From Metabacillus sediminilitoris (lineage in GTDB: Bacteria; Bacillota; Bacilli; Bacillales; Bacillaceae): a stretch of 64,000 bases of DNA. The stretch's first letter is position 1. Each line of letters opens with the position of its first letter. Positions 8,173 through 16,034 of this stretch are shown piece by piece. The DNA is taken from NCBI RefSeq assembly GCF_009720625.1, contig NZ_CP046266.1:1559501-1623500 (forward strand). Reading direction: 5' to 3'. The notes below the pieces were generated by a model, which was not told the DNA's origin, did no database searches, and saw only the letters and a program-made list of their open reading frames with translations. The position numbers were made by a program, and so were the translations under genes.

Positions 8173-8525
8173 ATGATGGAATGTTTTTGTGAGCAAGCAC
8201 GTGAATTAAAGGTAGATGGTGATATTGGTGCAGACCCTATTTGGTGTAATCACTGCGGTTGTAACTTTGATTTAGAAGACATACCGATTTCAAATGAGTT
8301 AAAAAAGGGGAATTGTAAGAATTGGGTAACGATATATGGTGAATGGATGGATTAGGAGATTGATCTTTCATTCCAAATGGTATTGAAATGGAAGAAGAGC
8401 ATAATAAACTAGGTGCTAACTTAACAGAAAAAGTAAAGAGAGAACTAAGTGATAAATATATAATAAAATTTTCAACATCAACAATGGTAAAAAGCTATGC
8501 AAATCTAAATAATAATCTTAGTTAA
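8173..8525 (+). pseudogene. Frameshifted small zinc-ribbon-like protein gene
   Basis: The first part (8173-8355) encodes 60 residues with CxxC pairs (WCNHCGCNFDLEDIP) and stops at TAG. A second frame from 8364 to TAA at 8523-8525 continues with SFIPNGIEMEEEHNKLGANL and a lysine-rich tail. Together they look like a single protein of about 110 residues broken by a frameshift near 8310-8360. If the sequence is correct only the cysteine-rich part is made; a sequencing error would restore one gene. Function unknown. Confidence 0.5.
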
Positions 8526-8586
8526 CTGAATGGTCTATACTAAACGAATTGCTAAGGAAAATCGAAAGGGAAAAGGAGAGAGAAAT

Positions 8587-9273
8587 ATGAAAGACTTGGA
8601 TGAAAAAAAACGAGTTGGCGAAAAAGCAGCAGACTTCGTAGAAGACGGTATGGTCGTAGGGCTTGGCACAGGATCTACTGTGTATTATACAATCATGAAA
8701 CTTGGACAACGAGTGAAAGAAGGTTTAAACATTCAAGGAATTCCTACCTCTGTTCAAACAGAGGAGTTAGCTAAAAAGGCAGGGATTCCACTGGCAAATT
8801 TTAAGGATATTGAGCAAATTGATGTCGCTATTGATGGGGCCGATGAAGTCGATACTAATTTAGACTTGATTAAAGGTGGTGGAGGAGCTCTCTTAAGAGA
8901 GAAAATAATTGCCAAAGCAGCGAAAAAATTTATTGTAGTCGCGACCCCTTTCAAGATGGTTGAAAAATTAGGAGCATTTCGGCTTCCGGTCGAAGTTGTT
9001 CCGTTTGGAGCAGAATTAACAGAAAAACATATCCGTGAACTCGGAAACGATCCCATTCTTCGTTTATTTGAGGGCAAGCCTTATAAGACTGATAATGGCA
9101 ACTACATTTTTGACTGTGACATCTCACATACATTGCATACAAAAGAACTTGAAGAAAAGCTTAATATGTTTCCAGGGGTTGTAGAAAATGGCTTGTTTAT
9201 CAATATGTCCGATATTGTTATCTCATTAGATCAGGAAAAGAATGTTGTTTTAATTGATAGAAATCATAAGTAA
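8587..9273 (+). CDS. rpiA: Ribose-5-phosphate isomerase A
   Basis: A 228-residue enzyme interconverting ribose 5-phosphate and ribulose 5-phosphate in the pentose phosphate pathway. Motifs are the N-terminal GLGTGSTVYY phosphate loop, the catalytic DGADEVD block and KGGGGALLREKI. I chose ATG 8587 because AAAAGGAGAG lies 5-15 bases upstream. The in-frame ATG at 8530 would add 19 charged residues and has no ribosome site. Many bacilli rely on RpiB, so an RpiA gene is a modest strain trait. It appears to be monocistronic. Confidence 0.92.
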   Translation: MKDLDEKKRVGEKAADFVEDGMVVGLGTGSTVYYTIMKLGQRVKEGLNIQGIPTSVQTEELAKKAGIPLANFKDIEQIDVAIDGADEVDTNLDLIKGGGGALLREKIIAKAAKKFIVVATPFKMVEKLGAFRLPVEVVPFGAELTEKHIRELGNDPILRLFEGKPYKTDNGNYIFDCDISHTLHTKELEEKLNMFPGVVENGLFINMSDIVISLDQEKNVVLIDRNHK

Positions 9274-9595
9274 CAGTTATTTCTGCCCATTTTTTGTAAT
9301 CTGTGACTGGATGGAGAAAAAATACGGAAAAGACGCAGTGTTGTTAAGAGATACTCTTTCATAAGGCTGACGAAGGGCAAGAAACTGAAGCGGGTTAGAA
9401 AAAGGTCCTTCATAAGGTTCATGAAGGACAAATAAACACCAGTTAAACCATTTGAAAATTGAAAGCGTCAGATCCCACTCATATTGCAGGGTCTCATTTT
9501 TGTCTAGAATTATCTCTATTCAACAACTTGTCTAAAAGTAGTAGCATATTTCGTGACAATAAAATCAAATAAAAAGCACAATCATAGAATGATTA
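9274..9595. other. Intergenic stretch with short inverted repeats
   Basis: No ORF is supported. GTCCTTCAT (9405-9413) and ATGAAGGAC (9421-9429) form a perfect 9-bp stem. A related CTTTCATAAGGCTGACGAAG lies near 9356. A weak hairpin (AGATCCC/GGGTCT near 9470-9494 with a T-rich tail) may terminate rpiA. Confidence 0.4.
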
Positions 9596-9624
9596 TTGAC
9601 ATAAAAGAATTAATGTATTAAAAT
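9596..9624 (+). promoter_or_regulatory. Sigma-A promoter of mhqR
   Basis: TTGACA (9596-9601), a 17-base spacer and TAAAAT (9619-9624). The identical layout recurs at 18297-18325 before the nitroreductase gene. An MhqR-type operator begins directly after the -10 box. Confidence 0.8.
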
Positions 9625-9657
9625 TATCTCATATTCAAGATAATTTAATTCGAGATA
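9625..9657 (+). promoter_or_regulatory. MhqR operator pair at mhqR (autoregulation)
   Basis: TATCTCATATTCAAGATA (9625-9642) matches the palindrome TATCTCGAATTCGAGATA at 15 of 18 positions. It is followed by a clean half-site AATTCGAGATA (9647-9657). Placement over the transcription start implies repression by MhqR itself. Confidence 0.75.
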
Positions 9658-9685
9658 TTTCTTTATTAAGAAAGGAGGTACTGTA

Positions 9686-10114
9686 ATGGAAGAAAAATGT
9701 ACGAATGAGCCCTATCTGTTGCTTATGCAAACATCCAAAGCCATTCAGGAACAAATGAAGACGGAAATGACCAATCATAAGCTAAGTATTACAGAATTCT
9801 CTGTTTTAGAGGTACTTTATCTTAAGGGGAAGCAAACGATTCAGCAGATTGGCAGCAGTATCCTTATTTCTAGTGGTTCAATGACTTATATTATTGATAA
9901 ATTAGAACAAAGAGATTTAGTAAAACGAACGGCCTGTCCTGATGATAGACGTGTCATACATGTGTTCTTAACTGAAACTGGAATAATTGTAATGGAGAAA
10001 ATCATTCCTAAACATCGTGATTTGATTGATAACATGTTTAGTGATTTAACAGATCAAGAGTCACATACATTGGTGAAACTTCTGAAAAAAGTAAAGAAAA
10101 GAGTAGAATCATAA
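9686..10114 (+). CDS. mhqR: MarR-family repressor MhqR
   Basis: A 142-residue MarR-family winged-helix protein. The DNA-binding core IQQIGSSILISSGSMTYIIDKLEQRDLVKRTACPDDRR is placed as in MarR proteins (SxGxxTxxxDxLExxGLVxRxxxxxDRR). In Bacillus subtilis MhqR represses genes for methylhydroquinone and quinone detoxification. Three things support the same role here: the gene order downstream, the TATCTCGAATTCGAGATA operators in and around this cluster, and one over its own promoter. Ribosome site AAAGGAGG precedes ATG. The sensing mechanism is not visible in the sequence. Confidence 0.85.
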   Translation: MEEKCTNEPYLLLMQTSKAIQEQMKTEMTNHKLSITEFSVLEVLYLKGKQTIQQIGSSILISSGSMTYIIDKLEQRDLVKRTACPDDRRVIHVFLTETGIIVMEKIIPKHRDLIDNMFSDLTDQESHTLVKLLKKVKKRVES

Positions 10115-10124
10115 TTTTTTAAGT

Positions 10125-10148
10125 TTTTATCTCGAATTCGAGATAAAA
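10125..10148. promoter_or_regulatory. Perfect MhqR operator palindrome before the DoxX gene
   Basis: TATCTCGAATTCGAGATA (10128-10145) is a perfect 18-bp palindrome, extended by flanking Ts and As to 24 bp. It lies between mhqR and the DoxX gene, 23 bases before the start codon. Confidence 0.9.
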
Positions 10149-10171
10149 GATAAAAACGAGGAGGAATAAAG

Positions 10172-10570
10172 ATGTTAAGTATCGGTTTATTACTAATTAG
10201 GTTGGTCATTGGTGTGTTATTCATTGGACATGGTGCACAGAAACTATTTGGTTGGTTTGGCGGTTATGGATTAAAAGGCACAGGGAATTGGATGGATTCT
10301 CTTGGGTTAAAACCTGGAGTGACAATGGCACTTCTTGCAGGATTAACAGAACTAATCGGGGGAATATTATTTACGTTAGGGCTTCTCACACCACTTGCCG
10401 GTATGATGATTGCGGCAACAATGGTAATCGCAATTGTAAAAGTACATCGTCCAAATGGATTATGGTCTACACAAAATGGCTGTGAGTATAATTTGACTTT
10501 GCTTGCAGTAGCTATTGGTATTGCATTAATCGGACCTGGACAATATGCGTTGGATGCGTTTTTATTCTAA
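10172..10570 (+). CDS. mhqP: DoxX-family membrane protein (MhqP-like)
   Basis: A 132-residue protein with about four membrane segments and the DoxX signature GHGAQKLFGWFGGYG near residues 20-34. In B. subtilis the DoxX protein MhqP is encoded with MhqN and MhqO under MhqR control. DoxX-family proteins are associated with quinone or thiol redox at the membrane, but the chemistry is unclear. GAGGAGG lies just upstream. A perfect operator precedes the gene and another follows it, so it can be controlled separately from the dioxygenase genes. Confidence 0.8.
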   Translation: MLSIGLLLIRLVIGVLFIGHGAQKLFGWFGGYGLKGTGNWMDSLGLKPGVTMALLAGLTELIGGILFTLGLLTPLAGMMIAATMVIAIVKVHRPNGLWSTQNGCEYNLTLLAVAIGIALIGPGQYALDAFLF

Positions 10571-10572
10571 AT

Positions 10573-10590
10573 TATCTCGAATTCGAGATT
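10573..10590. promoter_or_regulatory. MhqR operator before mhqN/mhqO
   Basis: TATCTCGAATTCGAGATT matches the palindrome at 17 of 18 positions. It lies three bases after the DoxX stop codon and upstream of the decayed mhqN and the dioxygenase genes. Confidence 0.88.
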
Positions 10591-10623
10591 GATAAAGCAA
10601 GAGGATGGGCAGACTTTATACAG

Positions 10624-11013
10624 TTGATAAAAGTAAGGTGCTCTGCAAGCAATTTTCTTCCAAATCATATGTTGACAAAAGAAGAATGTAATGAAATTTT
10701 TGAGTTGATTAAACTTGCACCTTTAGTATTTAATCTGCAACATACAAATTATTTAACAGTAATTGACCTAGGAACGAAAGAAAAATTAAAGAAGGCAGTA
10801 AATGGACAATATAAAGTATCAAGTTCTTCTGTGGTTATCATAGGCGATAAAAATGCTTTTTTGCAGGTACCTGAAATTACGAAGGTTCCAAGGTGCTAAC
10901 ATAGATGAACAAAACGAAGTAGTGATGATGATTACACTAGGAAAAGAAAAATAGAAAGTAGAAAACCAGGAGGATATCGCAAGCCAGTTAGTGAATTTAT
11001 CTCATATATTTAA
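10624..11013 (+). pseudogene. mhqN: Decayed mhqN-type nitroreductase
   Basis: Residues such as LTKEECNEIFELIKLAPLVF and NLQHTNYLTVI followed by GQYKVSSSSVVIIG match the N-terminal third of MhqN/YdfN nitroreductases. The frame then breaks near 10895. A second frame gives NEVVMMITLGKEK. After a one-base deletion near 10950 a third gives ESRKPGGYRKPVSEFISYI, ending at TAA 11011-11013. About 100 residues in the middle are missing. So the gene carries an internal deletion and frameshifts and is inactive, while its operator upstream is intact. Confidence 0.75.
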
Positions 11014-11044
11014 CAATAAATTAATAGAATCGGAGGGAAAGACA

Positions 11045-11983
11045 ATGAGTAAAAAAACAATGGGAATTCATCATATCACGGCAATCGTAGGTCATCCACA
11101 AGAGAATGTTGATTTTTATGCGGGGGTTTTAGGGTTACGTTTAGTGAAAAAAACAGTAAATTTTGATGACCCAGGTACGTATCATCTATATTTTGGCAAT
11201 GAAGGCGGGAAACCAGGAACAATTATTACATTTTTCCCTTGGGCTGATGCCTATCAAGGGAAAATTGGTGATGGTCAAGTAGGTGTTACATCATATGTTG
11301 TTCCTACAGGAGCCATGGGATTTTGGGAGAAAAGACTAGAAAAGTTTACTATTCCTTTTACAAAAATGGAACGCTTTGGCGAGCAGTACTTGGAATTTGA
11401 TGATCCACATGGACTTCATTTGGAAATTGTTGAAAGAGAACAAGGAGAAGGGAACACTTGGCAATTTGGAGATGTGACACCTGATGTAGCTATAAAAGGA
11501 TTTGGCGGCGCCACATTATTATCAAAACAACCTGAAAAAACAGCAGAACTGTTAGAAAAAATCATGGGTCTTGAACAAATAGGAAAAGAAGGAGATTTTA
11601 TCCGCTTCCGTTCTATTAGTGATATAGGAAATATCATTGATTTAAAATTAACTACAATCGGCAGTGGACGTATGGGTGTAGGAACTGTCCACCATATTGC
11701 TTGGAGAGCTCAGGATGATCAAGATCAACTAGATTGGAAAAAATATATTGAAGGTTATGGTTATGGTGTCACACCTGTTCAGGATCGCAACTATTTTAAT
11801 GCGATTTACTTTAGAGAGCATGGGGAAATTCTTTTTGAAATCGCAACTGATCCACCAGGGTTTGCTCATGATGAATCAAATGAAACGATGGGAAAAAATT
11901 TGATGCTGCCAAATCAATATGAACCACATCGAGAACAGATTGAACAAGTTGTCCTTCCGTTTGAAGTTAGAGAATTAGATTAA
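11045..11983 (+). CDS. mhqO: Ring-cleaving dioxygenase, VOC family (MhqO-like)
   Basis: A 312-residue type I extradiol dioxygenase-like protein with two vicinal-oxygen-chelate modules. The first begins GIHHITAIVGHPQENVDFYAGVLG and the second VHHIAWRAQDDQDQLDW, ending in EILFEIATDPPGF. Histidines and the FEIATDPPGF glutamate are the likely metal ligands. ATG 11045 has CGGAGGG nearby; the longer frame from GTG 10991 runs through the remains of mhqN and is not a real start. In B. subtilis MhqO, MhqA and MhqE act on hydroquinone-type compounds. It lies in the MhqR cluster, 45 bases before a paralogue. Confidence 0.85.
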   Translation: MSKKTMGIHHITAIVGHPQENVDFYAGVLGLRLVKKTVNFDDPGTYHLYFGNEGGKPGTIITFFPWADAYQGKIGDGQVGVTSYVVPTGAMGFWEKRLEKFTIPFTKMERFGEQYLEFDDPHGLHLEIVEREQGEGNTWQFGDVTPDVAIKGFGGATLLSKQPEKTAELLEKIMGLEQIGKEGDFIRFRSISDIGNIIDLKLTTIGSGRMGVGTVHHIAWRAQDDQDQLDWKKYIEGYGYGVTPVQDRNYFNAIYFREHGEILFEIATDPPGFAHDESNETMGKNLMLPNQYEPHREQIEQVVLPFEVRELD

Positions 11984-12028
11984 CTTTTAGAGGGTACAAA
12001 ATCTCATTGGTGAATTGGAGGAGAAAGG

Positions 12029-12973
12029 ATGCAAAAAACAGCAGGTATTCACCATATAACTGCAATGGTTAACGATGCCCAAAGAAATATTGATTTCTAT
12101 ACTGGGGTGCTTGGGTTAAGACTTATTAAAAAAACAATAAATTTTGATCGTCCAGAAGTATATCATCTTTATTTTGGAAATGAAAATGGTCATCCGGGAA
12201 CTGTCATTACATTCTTCCCTTGGGCTAAACAGTTAAAAGGCCGCGTTGGTACAGGTCAAGTTGGTGGAATAAGTTTTATTATTCCGAAAGATTCGATTCA
12301 ATTTTGGGAGAGTCGCTTGAAAAGATTTAAAGTAAAATTCTTTCAGTCAGCACGTTTTGGAGAAAAGTATTTGAACTTCCAAGATCCAGACGGTATCGAA
12401 CTAGAACTAGTCGAACGAAAAGAAGGGCCAATCAACCATTGGAGTTTTGGAGAAATTCACTCTGACGTTGCGATTAAAGGGTTTGGTGGTGCGATGTTAA
12501 TTTCCGCAAAGCCTAATAAAACAGCAAATGTGCTTGAAAATGTTATGGGATTCGAATGCATTGGCCAAGAGGATGGCTTTCTGAGATTTAAATCGGAAGC
12601 ACAGCTTGGAAATACAATTGATATTAAGCTAACTCCTTCAGTACGAGGACTCATGGGGGCTGGAACAATTCACCATATCGCTTGGAGAGCCAAGGATGAA
12701 GAAGATCTCCTAAAATGGAGAAACCTGCTTCAAAGCAAGGAGTATTTTCCAACAGAGATTCGCGATCGAAATTACTTTAAAGCTGTTTATTTCCATGAAG
12801 GAGGAGGCATTCTTTTTGAAATAGCGACCGACCCACCTGGTTTTACTGTTGATGAACCAATAGATCAGCTTGGAGAAAAACTCATGTTACCTTTATGGTT
12901 CGAGGAAAAACGAAAAGAATTAGAAGAGATCCTACCTCCAATTGAGGTCAGAGTTTTGGAAGGGGATAAATAA
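12029..12973 (+). CDS. Ring-cleaving dioxygenase, VOC family (MhqA/MhqE-like)
   Basis: A 314-residue paralogue of the preceding gene with the same two-module layout (GIHHITAMVNDAQRNIDFY and IHHIAWRAKDEEDLLKW) and the same GILFEIATDPPGF metal-ligand stretch. A GGAGGAG site precedes ATG. Its stop overlaps the start of the esterase gene by one base, so the pair resembles the mhqE-mhqD unit of B. subtilis. The two paralogues differ most in the linker and the C-terminus, which suggests different quinol substrates. No loss of key residues is visible. Confidence 0.85.
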   Translation: MQKTAGIHHITAMVNDAQRNIDFYTGVLGLRLIKKTINFDRPEVYHLYFGNENGHPGTVITFFPWAKQLKGRVGTGQVGGISFIIPKDSIQFWESRLKRFKVKFFQSARFGEKYLNFQDPDGIELELVERKEGPINHWSFGEIHSDVAIKGFGGAMLISAKPNKTANVLENVMGFECIGQEDGFLRFKSEAQLGNTIDIKLTPSVRGLMGAGTIHHIAWRAKDEEDLLKWRNLLQSKEYFPTEIRDRNYFKAVYFHEGGGILFEIATDPPGFTVDEPIDQLGEKLMLPLWFEEKRKELEEILPPIEVRVLEGDK

Positions 12974-13578
12974 TGAAACATATTTTTCAAAAAGGGAAGG
13001 ATTCTGCAAAAACAACTTTATTATTACTACATGGTACTGGTGGAAATGAATTAGATTTATTGCCGCTTGCTGGAAGAATTGACGATGAAGCTTCGATATT
13101 AAGTGTACGAGGAAATGTCCTTGAAAATGGCATGCCTCGTTTCTTCCGCCGATTAGCAGAAGGAGTATTTGATGAAGAAGATCTAATCTACCGTACAAAA
13201 GAATTGAATCAGTTTCTTGATGAAGCAGCTGAAAAATATGATTTTGACAGAGGAAATATTGTTGCGATTGGCTACTCAAATGGAGCCAATATAGCTGCTA
13301 GTTTATTATTTCACTTTCAAAATGCATTAAAGGGTGCGATTCTTCATCATCCGATGGTACCCAGAAAAGGGATTGAGCTTCCTGATTTGTCAGGTAAGTC
13401 CGTGTTTATAGCTGCTGGGACAAATGATCCGATTTGTTCACCGAGGGAATCGACTGAACTCCAAACCTTATTGGAAAAAGCGAATGCAAATGTTGAACTT
13501 CATTGGGAAAACAAAGGACATCAATTGACTAATAATGAAGTTGAGGCTGCGGCACTCTGGTATCGTAAGCTCTTTTAA
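12973..13578 (+). CDS. mhqD: Phospholipase/carboxylesterase-type hydrolase (MhqD-like)
   Basis: A 201-residue alpha/beta hydrolase of the phospholipase/carboxylesterase family. It has the oxyanion loop LLLHGTGGNE, nucleophile serine in GYSNGAN, an Asp in AAGTNDPICSP and a His in NKGHQLT. The start codon overlaps the preceding dioxygenase stop (TAATG), implying translational coupling. In B. subtilis the same pair (MhqE-MhqD) is induced by quinones. Here it probably hydrolyses the ring-cleavage product or its ester. Substrate not proven. Confidence 0.85.
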   Translation: MKHIFQKGKDSAKTTLLLLHGTGGNELDLLPLAGRIDDEASILSVRGNVLENGMPRFFRRLAEGVFDEEDLIYRTKELNQFLDEAAEKYDFDRGNIVAIGYSNGANIAASLLFHFQNALKGAILHHPMVPRKGIELPDLSGKSVFIAAGTNDPICSPRESTELQTLLEKANANVELHWENKGHQLTNNEVEAAALWYRKLF

Positions 13579-13730
13579 TTTTAGTTATATTATAAATTCG
13601 CTTGAGGTTTAGTAGGTAATATCAATAGTATTTGCAGTAGGAATAAAATTCGAAATAAATTAAATACTAGTTAACGAATGGGTTTTTTATCCAAATTACT
13701 CGAGGAGTCCTCATTAAAGGAGAAAAAATA

Positions 13731-14342
13731 ATGACAAATGTAAAATTAGCTATTATTTATTACAGTTCAGGCGGTACTAATTATCAACTAGCACAATGGG
13801 CTGAAGAGGGAGCAAGAGAAGCAGGTGCTGACGTAAAAGTAATAAAAGTTCCAGAAACAGCTCCACAGGAAGCGATTGAATCAAATCCAGTATGGAAAGA
13901 ACATTCAATAGAAGCAGCATGTATTCCAGAAGTAACTCTTGGAGATTTAGAATGGGCCGATGCGATCATTTTTAGTGTACCAACAAGATTTGGAAATATG
14001 CCTTCACAATTGAAATCATTCTTAGATACAACAGGTGGTCTATGGTTTAACGGAAAGCTTGTAAATAAAGTAGTAAGTGCAATGACTTCTGCTCAAAACC
14101 CACATGGCGGGCAAGAGGCAACACTTTTATCACTTTATACTACAATGTATCATTGGGGAGCCATTGTAGCTACTCCGGGTTATACAGATCCAGTAACATT
14201 TGGAGCTGGTGGAAATCCGTATGGAACAAGTGTTACTGTTGATCAGAATGGAAAAATGATTGAAGATGTAAAAGCAGCAGTTAAACATCAAGCAAAACGT
14301 ACAGTGACAGTTGCTGAGTGGGTGAAAAAAGCAAATCAGTAA
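13731..14342 (+). CDS. NAD(P)H:quinone oxidoreductase, WrbA family
   Basis: A 203-residue flavodoxin-like protein. The FMN loop IIYYSSGGTNYQLAQW, the SVPTRFGNMPSQLKSFLDTT block and the ending around TPGYTDPVTFGAGGNPYG are typical of WrbA. It would reduce quinones by two electrons and so avoid semiquinones, which fits its place beside the MhqR cluster. No full MhqR palindrome is seen in the 152-base gap before it, so its control may differ. The IS element begins six bases after its stop codon. Confidence 0.85.
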   Translation: MTNVKLAIIYYSSGGTNYQLAQWAEEGAREAGADVKVIKVPETAPQEAIESNPVWKEHSIEAACIPEVTLGDLEWADAIIFSVPTRFGNMPSQLKSFLDTTGGLWFNGKLVNKVVSAMTSAQNPHGGQEATLLSLYTTMYHWGAIVATPGYTDPVTFGAGGNPYGTSVTVDQNGKMIEDVKAAVKHQAKRTVTVAEWVKKANQ

Positions 14343-14361
14343 TATATTAGAGGCTGTCTTA

Positions 14362-14384
14362 AATAAAGGGTCTGACCCTTTATT
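14362..14384 (+). terminator. Hairpin in the IS left end, probable wrbA terminator
   Basis: AATAAAGGG (14362-14370) pairs with CCCTTTATT (14376-14384), followed by TTGAAC. It interrupts the subterminal match between the two IS ends. Confidence 0.5.
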
Positions 14385-14425
14385 TTGAACTGTGCCCCAC
14401 ATTACGGACAGTTTAAAAAAAGTGC

Positions 14426-15307
14426 CTATGCTGCTAATAAGTAACCCCGGTATTGTGCCGGGGTCATTTTCATTAAGCCCCATTGATAACGGTAGTTGTT
14501 ATAATCCTCTATTACTCTATCGATTTCTATTTTCACTTCAGATATACTTTCACACGTTTTAAACTCAGCCAAATCCTTGAAGTGGCCAAAGAATCCTTCC
14601 ATTGGGGCATTGTCCCAACAATTCCCCTTGCGGGACATGGATTGTGTTAGTCCTAATTTCTTTACTTTCATCTGGAATTCAGGATGAGTATAGTGAAACC
14701 CTTGATCTGAATGTAAGATTGCTTCCGGATGGAAGTAGCCATTTACTGCTTTTTCTAACTTTATCAGTGTCTTATGTACAATATCCATTTTCAAGGAAGT
14801 CGATAAATAATAAGCTAGGATTTCTTTCGTTGTTCCATCTTTAACGCAAGATAAATAAGCCTTCTGTCCATTACCATAATAAATATAGGTAATATCCGTA
14901 AGTAACACTTTCCCTGGCTCTTCCTGGCTAAATTCACGATTAAGGATATTGGGGCAGGTACGATGTTCCTGAGTCGCCCTTGTTATTTTTCGATAAGGAT
15001 TTGTCCTTCTAATCTTGGCTACTAGATTATATTTAGCCATCAACCGTCTAATCTTCTTGTGGTTCATCACAGCTAAATAATCATTCTCCAAGAACATTTT
15101 GATTTGAAGGGCTCCAACCTTCTCCTTTTTACTTATAAAGATATGCCTAATTAGTTCTATATCTAATTCGTCCTTCTCTTCTCGAAGTTCCCGTGATAAG
15201 GCAGACTTTAGCCAGTCATAATAGCCACTACGACTTACACCTGCTAATTTGCATAGGTAGGTAACAGAACCCTTCAACTGGTGTTCCCTAATTGTCTTCT
15301 CAATCAA
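14426..15307 (-). CDS. IS3-family transposase OrfB (DDE integrase)
   Basis: The separate frame from TTG 15307 gives 293 residues. It holds an HTH_21-like segment (KKEKVGALQIKMFLENDY) and the rve integrase core: first Asp in LLTDITYIYYG, second Asp in LHSDQGFHYT, Glu in NAPMEGFFGHFK. All three DDE residues are intact. The OrfB frame is open upstream beyond this TTG into orfA, and lies in the -1 frame relative to orfA. The active transposase is probably the OrfAB fusion rather than a product from TTG. Confidence 0.9.
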   Translation of the reverse strand: MIEKTIREHQLKGSVTYLCKLAGVSRSGYYDWLKSALSRELREEKDELDIELIRHIFISKKEKVGALQIKMFLENDYLAVMNHKKIRRLMAKYNLVAKIRRTNPYRKITRATQEHRTCPNILNREFSQEEPGKVLLTDITYIYYGNGQKAYLSCVKDGTTKEILAYYLSTSLKMDIVHKTLIKLEKAVNGYFHPEAILHSDQGFHYTHPEFQMKVKKLGLTQSMSRKGNCWDNAPMEGFFGHFKDLAEFKTCESISEVKIEIDRVIEDYNNYRYQWGLMKMTPAQYRGYLLAA

Positions 15308-15327
15308 ATAAAACGTTTCAGCCTTTG

Positions 15328-15756
15328 TTAATATCTTTTCTTCTTCAACGCCTGCCTTTCTAATTCTTCTAGCTTTTTTAAAAAATCATTCTCAGCCTCT
15401 AGGAATTTAATCCGAGCTTCTGCCTTCTTAAGTTGTTCCTCTACAGAAAGGGATTTTGAGGATGGTCTCCCTGTACTTCCCTTACCACGACGTTCCGTAA
15501 GGAACCCTTCCTCACCAAAACGATCATAGGTTTCCCTCCATCTTTGGAGACAACGTTTAGGTTGCTTTTTGCCAATAATCTCTAATTCAAATCCATTTTC
15601 AATAAAGATCTGAGAAGGTAACTTCCCTTGTTTATATTCCTGTACTGCTTTTATCTTAAAATCAGGACTGTAGGTGATTGTCCGTTCTGAAACACTTACT
15701 ATATTTGGATTTTTTTCTAATTCCTTAATTTGAAAATCTGTATATAAATTCCTCAT
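15328..15756 (-). CDS. IS3-family OrfA (helix-turn-helix protein)
   Basis: ATG at 15756 with GGGGGA upstream gives 142 residues; the longer frame from 15879 starts inside the terminal repeat and is unlikely. It contains a helix-turn-helix segment (FKIKAVQEYKQGKLPSQI...PKRCLQRWRETY) and a C-terminal leucine-zipper-like stretch (AEARIKFLEAENDFLKKLEELE). This is as in IS3/IS150 OrfA proteins, which bind the IS ends. The slippery heptamer lies within its last 20 codons. Confidence 0.85.
   Translation of the reverse strand: MRNLYTDFQIKELEKNPNIVSVSERTITYSPDFKIKAVQEYKQGKLPSQIFIENGFELEIIGKKQPKRCLQRWRETYDRFGEEGFLTERRGKGSTGRPSSKSLSVEEQLKKAEARIKFLEAENDFLKKLEELERQALKKKRY
15373..15379 (-). promoter_or_regulatory. 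Programmed -1 ribosomal frameshift site of the IS
   Basis: On the minus strand the orfA frame reads TTA AAA AAG, giving the heptamer A AAA AAG. After slipping back one base the frame continues KKARRIRKAGVEEEKILTKA into OrfB without a stop. This is the usual IS3-family way to make OrfAB. Confidence 0.8.
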
Positions 15757-16034
15757 TAAGATAATCCCCCGTTCATATTCATTAAGTTTATTATAAACGG
15801 GATTTTTTTGAGAGGTACAAAAAACCCCGAATATGGGGCACCTTTTATAGTGGTGTCCGTTATTCGGGGTATAGTTCATTTAAGACAGCCTCTCTTTTTA
15901 AATACACCAATGCATTCATTAAAAAAAGGGAATTAATTCACAGTACAAATTGAAATACAAGGAGACTCAAGGTAAGTTATTTGACGTAACCGGTTTTAGT
16001 AAAGTATTGGTACACATATATGATGTAAAACAAT

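Larger units (their letters stand above)
14349..15893 (-). mobile_element. IS3-family insertion sequence (about 1.55 kb)
   Basis: Perfect 16-bp terminal inverted repeats AGAGGCTGTCTTAAAT lie at 14349-14364 and, inverted, at 15878-15893. Inside are orfA and orfB in minus orientation, joined by a programmed frameshift signal. No target-site duplication is evident (3-4 bases compared), so the copy may be old or rearranged. The left end contains an extra hairpin not mirrored at the right end. Insertion is directly after wrbA and breaks no gene. Confidence 0.92.

Noticed and set aside
10991..11044. Upstream GTG start for the first dioxygenase
   Set aside because: The added residues are the shifted tail of the mhqN relic; the ribosome site points to ATG 11045.
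14343..15897. Target-site duplication for the IS3 element
   Set aside because: The 3-4 bases outside the two terminal repeats do not match.
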